Positions 6,294 to 10,908 of a DNA stretch of 10,908 bases are shown in pieces. Every line of letters begins with the position of its first letter. The stretch's first letter is position 1. Source of the stretch: UBA4735 sp035935465 (lineage in GTDB: Bacteria; Chloroflexota; Limnocylindria; P2-11E); assembly GCA_035935465.1 (NCBI GenBank), contig DASYXA010000138.1:1-10908 (forward strand), written 5' to 3'. A model generated the notes under the pieces. The model searched no databases and had not been told where the DNA came from. It worked only from the letters and a program-made list of their open reading frames with translations. A program made the translations under genes and the position numbers.

Positions 6294-8348
6294 CTAGTGC
6301 GACTCGAAGTCCTCGGTGTCCCCCAAGTGGTACGGCACATCGATGACGCTCGTGTTCGGCCTGGCGAACAGCGCAAGCTTGAGCCTGAGCGCGGTCTGAT
6401 TGTGCAATGCCGCATCCCAGAAGTGGCGCGGGACGAACTCGGCGAGCACGACGACGATCGGACGATCGTGGTCCTGGTCGTCGATCGCGTCCAGATAGCT
6501 GAGCATCGGCGCGATCAACGAGCGATACGGCGACACGATCACTTCGATCGGGACCTCGCTCCCGATCGACCGGGCCCACCGGTCCTTGAACGCCTGCGCG
6601 CCGTCCTCGTCGAATGAGATGTGCAACGCGGTCACATGCGGCGACAAGCCGCGGGCCAGGCTCAATGCGTGCAGAGCCGCCTTGTCGATCCGGCTGATCG
6701 GCACGATGAGCCGTGGCGCGCGTGCCCGCAGGGCGACGCGCGCGCCGCGGGGAATGAGCAGCTCGTCCTCGATCTTGCGGTAGTGCCGGTGCACCCGCCA
6801 CATCAGGTAGACCAGCACCGGCATGACCGCGAGCACGAGCCACGCACCCAGCGCGAATTTCGTGATCGTGACCACGACGGCGACGATGCCCGTCGCCACC
6901 GCGCCAAGCGCGTTCACGCCGATGGAGAACCGCCACCCCCGGCCGCGCTGGCGGAGCCAGTGGCGCACGAGGCCGGCCTGGGAGAGCGTGAACGCGATGA
7001 ACACACCGATCGTGTAGAGCGGGATCAGCCCGTTGACGCTGGCCTGGTAGACGGCCAGCAGGATCGCCGACAGCACCGCGAGGACGATGATCCCGAAGGA
7101 ATAGGCGAGGCGGTCGCCGCGCTGCGCGAATTGCCGCGGCATGAACCGGTCCGTCGCGAGGATCGACGCGAGCCGCGGGAATCCGGAGAAGCTCGTGTTC
7201 GCCGCGAGCGTGAGGATGACGGCCGTGGCGATCTGGACGACGTAGAAGTACCAGCCGTCCCCGACGAGCGAGCGCGTGAGCATCGAGAGGATGCTCTGGG
7301 TCTCGCTCGCGTCGGGCTGCAGGCCGATGTGCGTCGAAAGGAAGCTGATCCCGATGAACAGCGTGCCGAAGAGCGTCCCCATGGCGACCAGCACGATCCG
7401 CGCGTTGACCGACTCCGGCTTCCGGAACGCGGGTACGCCGTTCGCCACCGCCTCGGTGCCGGTCAGCGCGACCGATCCGGATGAGAACGCGCGCAGGATG
7501 AGGAACGCCGAGAGCGCCTCGCTCTGGTGCACCACCGCCGGTGGCGGGACGGGGGCGGGCAGGTCGCCCATGAGCATCCGGTACAGGCCGATGGCGAGCA
7601 CCCCGAAGACGCTGAGCACGTAGAAGTACGTCGGTCCCGCGAACAACACGCCGGCCTCGCGGATCCCGCGTAGGTTGCCGATCGTGAGGAGGCCGATGAA
7701 CACGACGCCGATCGTCACCTTGTAGGGATCGAGGTCTGGGCGGGCGCTCGTGATCGCGAGGACGCCGCCGGCGACCGATACCGAAACGGTGAGGACGTAA
7801 TCGACCAGGAGCGCAGCCGCGGCCACGAGCCCGGGCAGCCGGCCGAGGTTCTCGCTGGCGACGACATAGCTGCCGCCGCCGTTGGGGTACGCCTTGATGA
7901 CCTGCAGGTACGAGATGACGACGATCGCGAGGATGACGACGATGGCGACCGTGAGCGGCATCGTGAGCGCGAGCGCACCGGCACCGGCCAGGGCCAGGGC
8001 GTGCATGGTCGCCTCCGTCGCGTACGCGGATGACGAGATGTTGTCGGAGGCGAAGATCGCGAGGCCGGTGACCTTGGTCAGCCGCTCCTCGTGCTCCTGC
8101 TCGCTCGACAGCCGCCGGCCGAACAGCACGGTCCGCACCTTCTCGGTCGCGCGACCGAACGCGCCCTCCGGCTCGAAGACCTCCTCGGTCGCCTCGACGT
8201 AGCCCTTGCGGCGTCGAAGCTCGCTGCTGCGGACGATGCGCACACGGGTGTCACCCGGGAGCCGGCCCTTGGCGCGCTCGATGCGTTCGAGCCGATGTTC
8301 GGGCCGCGTCGGTCCGTCGGGCGGCTCGCCGGAGCGGTTCTCTGTCAA
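6294..8348 (-). CDS. kimA: KimA-type potassium importer (APC/KUP superfamily)
   Basis: A 684-residue inner-membrane transporter that is recognisably a homologue of Bacillus subtilis KimA (YdaO), a proton-coupled, c-di-AMP-controlled K+ importer. About twelve membrane helices lie between residues 92 and 510, followed by a cytoplasmic USP-like domain (about 530-684, ending HNQTALRLKLALFARPNTSVIDVPYH). Compared from memory with KimA, the K+-site residues D36, Y43, D117, Y118, T121, S125, T230 and E233 correspond to D102, Y109, D183, Y184, T187, S191, T296 and E299, all conserved with a constant 66-residue offset. The offset reflects a charged N-terminal extension (1-66). The start is TTG at 8348 with AGGA 9 nt upstream; no ATG/GTG fits. 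It follows the phosphoesterase gene by 28 bp, too little for a ydaO riboswitch. An amino-acid permease role is the alternative, but the family resemblance favours K+. Confidence 0.88.
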   Translation of the reverse strand: MTENRSGEPPDGPTRPEHRLERIERAKGRLPGDTRVRIVRSSELRRRKGYVEATEEVFEPEGAFGRATEKVRTVLFGRRLSSEQEHEERLTKVTGLAIFASDNISSSAYATEATMHALALAGAGALALTMPLTVAIVVILAIVVISYLQVIKAYPNGGGSYVVASENLGRLPGLVAAAALLVDYVLTVSVSVAGGVLAITSARPDLDPYKVTIGVVFIGLLTIGNLRGIREAGVLFAGPTYFYVLSVFGVLAIGLYRMLMGDLPAPVPPPAVVHQSEALSAFLILRAFSSGSVALTGTEAVANGVPAFRKPESVNARIVLVAMGTLFGTLFIGISFLSTHIGLQPDASETQSILSMLTRSLVGDGWYFYVVQIATAVILTLAANTSFSGFPRLASILATDRFMPRQFAQRGDRLAYSFGIIVLAVLSAILLAVYQASVNGLIPLYTIGVFIAFTLSQAGLVRHWLRQRGRGWRFSIGVNALGAVATGIVAVVVTITKFALGAWLVLAVMPVLVYLMWRVHRHYRKIEDELLIPRGARVALRARAPRLIVPISRIDKAALHALSLARGLSPHVTALHISFDEDGAQAFKDRWARSIGSEVPIEVIVSPYRSLIAPMLSYLDAIDDQDHDRPIVVVLAEFVPRHFWDAALHNQTALRLKLALFARPNTSVIDVPYHLGDTEDFESH

Positions 8349-8376
8349 ATCGGGCGAATCCTAGGGCGGGATGCGG

Positions 8377-9048
8377 CTAGAGGCCGAAGCGCAGCCGGTC
8401 GGCGAGCAGCTCGGGCAGCTTGCGGTCGCGCATCCGGCCCTGCGTCAGACCGATGTCGTACTCGACCCGGCGGAGATCCACCGAGCCGGCCGCGGGATCG
8501 AGCAGCGCGTAGGCCGCGCGCGGATCGCCATCGCGCGGCTGGCCCACGCTGCCGGGATTGATCATCACCTTCCCATCGCCCGGACGGAAGGTCGCGGGCA
8601 CGTGGGTGTGCCCGACACAGCAATATCGCGCGGCGATGCCGGCCATCGCGGATCCCGCCGTGCGCGCGTCGAAGACGTACTCCCACAGCGGATCCCGCGG
8701 GCTGCCGTGGCAGATGACGTACGCCGCGCGCGGCTCGAGCGTCAGCGGGAGCGCCGCGAGGAAGTCGCGATCCTCCGGTGCGAGCCAGGCTCGGTGCAGC
8801 TCCGCCGCCGTCCGCGCCGCCGGGTTGAACAGTCCGAGCCCCTGACCGGTCGCGACCGCGCGGTCGTGATTGCCGGCGATGAGCGTGGCGCGTCGCTCGC
8901 GCAGCAGCGCGAGCGTGTCGGCGGGCTCCGGCCCATAGCCGACGGTGTCCCCCATCACCCAGATCGCCTCGACCGGCGGGAGATCCGCGAGGACGGCCTC
9001 GAGCGCGACGAGGTTCGCGTGGATGTCCGAGAGCAGCGCGACCTTCAC
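8377..9048 (-). CDS. Metallophosphoesterase (calcineurin-like, Metallophos_2 type)
   Basis: A 223-residue soluble phosphoesterase with a complete di-metal site: D8-x-H10 (SDIHAN), GD at 33-34 (MGDTVGYGP), GNHD at 59-62, H114 (CHGSP) and GHTH at 146-149. The layout is that of the YfcE/MJ0936-like group of small bacterial phosphodiesterases related to diadenosine-tetraphosphatases; natural substrates of this group are mostly unknown, so none is assigned. The GTG start at 9048 overlaps the stop of the hisA-like gene as GTGA, implying translational coupling, and the protein begins directly with strand 1 (VKVALLSDIH). It precedes the kimA-like gene by 28 bp. A link to cyclic-dinucleotide turnover would be attractive next to a KimA homologue, but there is no sequence evidence for that. 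Confidence 0.9.
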   Translation of the reverse strand: MKVALLSDIHANLVALEAVLADLPPVEAIWVMGDTVGYGPEPADTLALLRERRATLIAGNHDRAVATGQGLGLFNPAARTAAELHRAWLAPEDRDFLAALPLTLEPRAAYVICHGSPRDPLWEYVFDARTAGSAMAGIAARYCCVGHTHVPATFRPGDGKVMINPGSVGQPRDGDPRAAYALLDPAAGSVDLRRVEYDIGLTQGRMRDRKLPELLADRLRFGL

Positions 9049-9770
9049 GCTGCGGCAGCCGCCTTCGCGTCGGCCAGGCTGAAACGCCGCGTCGCGAGCG
9101 CGCGCCCGACCACGACCGACGCCGCGCCGAAGCGCGCGAGCGCGGCGATGTCCGCCAGATCGCGCACGCCGCCACCGGTGTGCAGGGCCACCGCGCTCGC
9201 GCGCGCGCCGAGCGCCTCCTGGATCCGCCGGAGCAGCGCGAGGGGCGGTCCGCCGAACCCGCCCTCGGTCGCCAGATCCACGACGTAGAGCGCGCGGATC
9301 CCCCGGTCGACGGCGGCGATCGCGGCGTCCACGCTGTCGCGGCCGGCCGCGCGTGCGAGCAGCTCGTCGCCGCCACCCCGCGGCGCGAGGCCACCCTGCT
9401 TCGATTCGATCTCCACGATCGCGCGATCGGCGATGGTCGCGATGGACCGCAGCAGCGCCTCGTCGCCGAAGACCGCCGATGAGAACAGGACGCCCGCGAA
9501 GCCGTCGTTCAGCGCCGCGGTCGCGCGCTCCAGGCTCGCGAGGCCACCCGCGAGCCGGCACGGCACGCCGCTCGCGCGCGCGATCTCCGCGAGCAGCGGC
9601 AGGTTGACGTACTCGCCGCGCTCGGCGCCATCGAGGTCGACGAGATGGAGCTCGTCGGCACCGTCGGCGACGAACGCGGCGGCGAGCTCGCGGGGTGAGA
9701 TCGCGAGGTCGGTGGTGGACCGGAACCCCACCCGTCCGCTCCGCACGTCGACGGACGGCACGATCACCAT
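9045..9770 (-). CDS. hisA: HisA-like TIM-barrel protein, divergent active site
   Basis: A 241-residue (beta/alpha)8 barrel of the HisA/HisF family. HisA catalyses the Amadori isomerisation of ProFAR in histidine biosynthesis. Visible family features are D8 in VPSVDV (first catalytic Asp), LHLVDLDGAERG (41-52), the phosphate-binding AGGLAS (74-79) and HTGGGVRDLAD, and the C-terminal VVVGRALATRRFSLADA. Two other positions are changed: the second catalytic Asp (HisA 'SLD') aligns with E122 in VEIESKQGG, and the 'xRDGT' segment after strand 6 reads ATEGGFGG. No other his gene is in the window. It may be a functional but divergent HisA or a relative with a different substrate. The ATG at 9770 overlaps the rsmG 3' end by 7 nt; its stop overlaps the phosphoesterase start by 4 nt. 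Confidence 0.75.
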   Translation of the reverse strand: MVIVPSVDVRSGRVGFRSTTDLAISPRELAAAFVADGADELHLVDLDGAERGEYVNLPLLAEIARASGVPCRLAGGLASLERATAALNDGFAGVLFSSAVFGDEALLRSIATIADRAIVEIESKQGGLAPRGGGDELLARAAGRDSVDAAIAAVDRGIRALYVVDLATEGGFGGPPLALLRRIQEALGARASAVALHTGGGVRDLADIAALARFGAASVVVGRALATRRFSLADAKAAAAA

Positions 9771-10501
9771 GGGCGGCGCCGCGCTTCGGCCGAGGTGCGC
9801 GGGTACCGGTCGGGCGACGCACGCACCTTGCGCATCACGACGAGGTTGCGGCCCGGGAGCACGTCCGCGAGGCCGAGCTGCAGCGTCGAGACGATCGACG
9901 CGATCTCGCCACCGACCGAGGCCAGGGCCTTGCGCGCGGCGGCGAGCTCCGCATCGACCTTCCCCTTCCAGACGATGGCGTCTCCGCCGATGCGCAGGAA
10001 CGGGAGGAGGTACTCGGCACACGCGGCGATCGTGCCGACCGCCCGCGCCGTCCCGACGTCATATGCCGCGCGCCGGTCGGCGGAATGCGCGAGCGCCTCC
10101 GCGCGCTCGTTGCGGACCTCGACGCCGCCGAGCGCGAGCAGGGCGCCGGTCTCCTCGATGAACCGCGATTTCTTGCCGACCGATTCCACGCACGTCAGCG
10201 TGGTCCCCGGCATCGCGATCCGCAGCGCGAGGCCGGGAAACCCCGCGCCGCTGCCGACATCGATCACGCGCTCGCGGCCGGTCCAGGCACGCACGGCGTA
10301 CGCGGTGAATGCGTCGAGGAAATGTTTCATCGCGACCGCCTCGAGCTCGGTGATCGCTGTGAGGTTCACGCTCGTATTGCGTGCGATGAGCTCGTGGGCG
10401 TACCGCTCGCAGACCGCGACCTGCGCGCTGGTCAGCTGCAGGCCGATCTCGGCGGCGCGGGCCGCGAGCGACTGGAACTCGCGACCGGCGACCGCGGACA
10501 C
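9764..10501 (-). CDS. rsmG: 16S rRNA (guanine-N7) methyltransferase RsmG (GidB)
   Basis: A 245-residue SAM-dependent methyltransferase that makes m7G527 in 16S rRNA. The characteristic NLTAI (46-50), KHFLD (59-63), SAM-binding VIDVGSGAGFPG (79-90) and an acidic/hydroxyl strand-2 end (CVESVGKKSRFIEE) are all present; the C-terminus YPRTSAEARRRPW resembles the usual 'YPR..G...K.P' ending. The frame stays open upstream, but that part is antisense to the cupredoxin gene. The GTG at 10501 puts the N-terminus where the family begins (about 20 residues before the 'L(T/S)xxQ' helix). No Shine-Dalgarno is seen; TACGAT lies 7 nt upstream. It is the first minus-strand gene visible and leads the overlapping series with the hisA-like gene. 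Loss of RsmG gives low-level streptomycin resistance in other bacteria. Confidence 0.93.
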   Translation of the reverse strand: MSAVAGREFQSLAARAAEIGLQLTSAQVAVCERYAHELIARNTSVNLTAITELEAVAMKHFLDAFTAYAVRAWTGRERVIDVGSGAGFPGLALRIAMPGTTLTCVESVGKKSRFIEETGALLALGGVEVRNERAEALAHSADRRAAYDVGTARAVGTIAACAEYLLPFLRIGGDAIVWKGKVDAELAAARKALASVGGEIASIVSTLQLGLADVLPGRNLVVMRKVRASPDRYPRTSAEARRRPW

Positions 10502-10508
10502 GCGGGCT

Positions 10509-10514
10509 ATCGTA
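10509..10514 (-). promoter_or_regulatory. Possible -10 box for leaderless rsmG transcript
   Basis: TACGAT on the minus strand fits the TANNNT type of -10 element and lies 7 nt before the rsmG GTG, the spacing seen for leaderless genes in high-GC bacteria. No -35 hexamer is recognisable 16-18 nt further upstream, and the motif overlaps the ATG of the divergent cupredoxin gene by one base. Support is weak and positional only. Confidence 0.3.
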
Positions 10515-10908
10515 TGCGTCTGACTCGGCCGTTCCGCGTCGCCGCGCTGCTCATCGCGACCCTTGCCCTTGCGCCTGGCGCGGCGCTCGCGACGAGCCGG
10601 AGCGTGGTCATCCAGGACTTCACGTTCGTGCCGCAGACCGCGACGATCAACGTGGGCGAGAGCGTCACCTGGATCAACAACGACCCGCTCAACCACACCG
10701 CGACGTCCGATACCGGCGCGTTCGACACGGGCGCGATCCCGGCGAGCGGGAACAGGACCGTCTCGTTCTCGACCGCGGGGACCTTCGCGTATCACTGCTC
10801 GGTCCACCCGTCGATGAAAGGCACGATCGTCGTGCTCGGCGCGACGGCGACCCCGGCGACGGCGACCCCGGCGCCGCCGACCCCTCGGCCGACACCCCCG
10901 CCGACGGC
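10514..10908 (+). CDS. Secreted cupredoxin (plastocyanin/amicyanin-like), C-terminus off the window
   Basis: The only plus-strand gene, open to the window edge (131 codons seen). A Sec signal peptide is clear: MRLTRPFR, a hydrophobic core AALLIATLALAPGAALA, and a likely cleavage after A-L-A (residue 26). The mature part is a small beta-sandwich with type I copper ligands H61 (NHTAT), C95, H98 and M101 (YHCSVHPSM). The C-x2-H-x2-M loop has the short amicyanin spacing. It should be an extracytoplasmic blue-copper electron carrier or copper-binding protein. From residue 110 the sequence turns into an Ala/Thr/Pro-rich tail (ATATPATATPAPPTPRPTPPPT), probably a spacer that leads to a cell-wall or membrane anchor or a second domain outside the window. 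The ATG at 10514 is chosen because the signal peptide begins there; no Shine-Dalgarno is evident. Confidence 0.9.
   Translation, partial: MRLTRPFRVAALLIATLALAPGAALATSRSVVIQDFTFVPQTATINVGESVTWINNDPLNHTATSDTGAFDTGAIPASGNRTVSFSTAGTFAYHCSVHPSMKGTIVVLGATATPATATPAPPTPRPTPPPT
10841..10870 (+). repeat. Two exact tandem copies of a 15-bp unit in the cupredoxin tail
   Basis: GCGACGGCGACCCCG occurs twice in direct succession (10841-10855 and 10856-10870), each copy encoding ATATP in frame. It begins the low-complexity Pro/Thr tail and is likely to vary in copy number by slippage. Confidence 0.85.

Noticed and set aside
5857..6936. Upstream extension of the short RCK frame
   Set aside because: This stretch is out of frame with usp and kimA and encodes an Arg-rich, low-information sequence; the RCK domain begins exactly at the GTG at 5856.
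8343..8348. TTGACA on the minus strand at the kimA start as a -35 box
   Set aside because: It is the TTG start codon plus the second codon (ACA); no -10 box with suitable spacing follows and any transcript from it would lack the start.
8349..8376. c-di-AMP (ydaO) riboswitch in front of the KimA homologue
   Set aside because: Only 28 bp separate the genes, far too short for that riboswitch, and the sequence upstream is coding.
10502..10807. Upstream extension of the rsmG frame
   Set aside because: It is antisense to the cupredoxin gene, whose signal peptide and copper ligands are unmistakable; RsmG proteins begin near the GTG at 10501.

Overview
The window is a high-GC bacterial segment that is almost entirely coding. 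Twelve genes lie head to tail on the minus strand, and one partial gene at the right edge lies on the plus strand. No gap exceeds 120 bases, and there is no RNA gene, insertion sequence or CRISPR array. GTG and TTG starts, 1-7 nt gene overlaps, an HspR-type heat-shock regulator, paired TrkA-like genes beside an APC permease and candidate leaderless promoters fit a high-GC Gram-positive or Chloroflexota-like lineage. That placement is a guess from style; no phylogenetic marker was compared.

Reading in the direction of transcription (right to left), the first block (about 10501 to 4718) is a tightly packed, probably translationally coupled series: rsmG (16S rRNA methyltransferase), a divergent hisA-like TIM barrel, a metallophosphoesterase, a KimA-type potassium importer with a TTG start, a small UspA-like protein, a short RCK-N-only (TrkA N-terminal) protein and a full TrkA-like RCK protein. 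The last four look like a potassium-uptake module in which nucleotide-sensing RCK proteins sit beside a KUP/APC-type transporter rather than beside TrkH/KtrB. Every KimA potassium-site residue I can recall is conserved at a constant offset.

The second block (4662 to the left edge) is a heat-shock/proteostasis cluster: hspR, hsp20, lon, a class II J-domain protein without zinc finger, and the first 84 codons of clpB. It starts from a good sigma70-type promoter (TTGACA, 17-nt spacer, TATACC) placed so that transcription should begin at the A of the hspR ATG, giving a leaderless mRNA. A perfect 8-7-8 inverted repeat overlaps the -10 box. It has about the geometry of the known HspR operator HAIR but a different arm sequence, so it is the best candidate for an undescribed operator of HspR autoregulation. 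Two RNA hairpins occupy the hsp20-lon and J-protein-clpB gaps.

At the right edge a secreted cupredoxin with an amicyanin-like copper site starts only 12 bp from the divergent rsmG start and runs out of the window in a Pro/Thr/Ala-rich tail. The genes are mostly recognisable families. The novelty lies in the hspR control region, the transporter-regulator combination and two proteins with substituted active-site residues (HisA-like, UspA-like).
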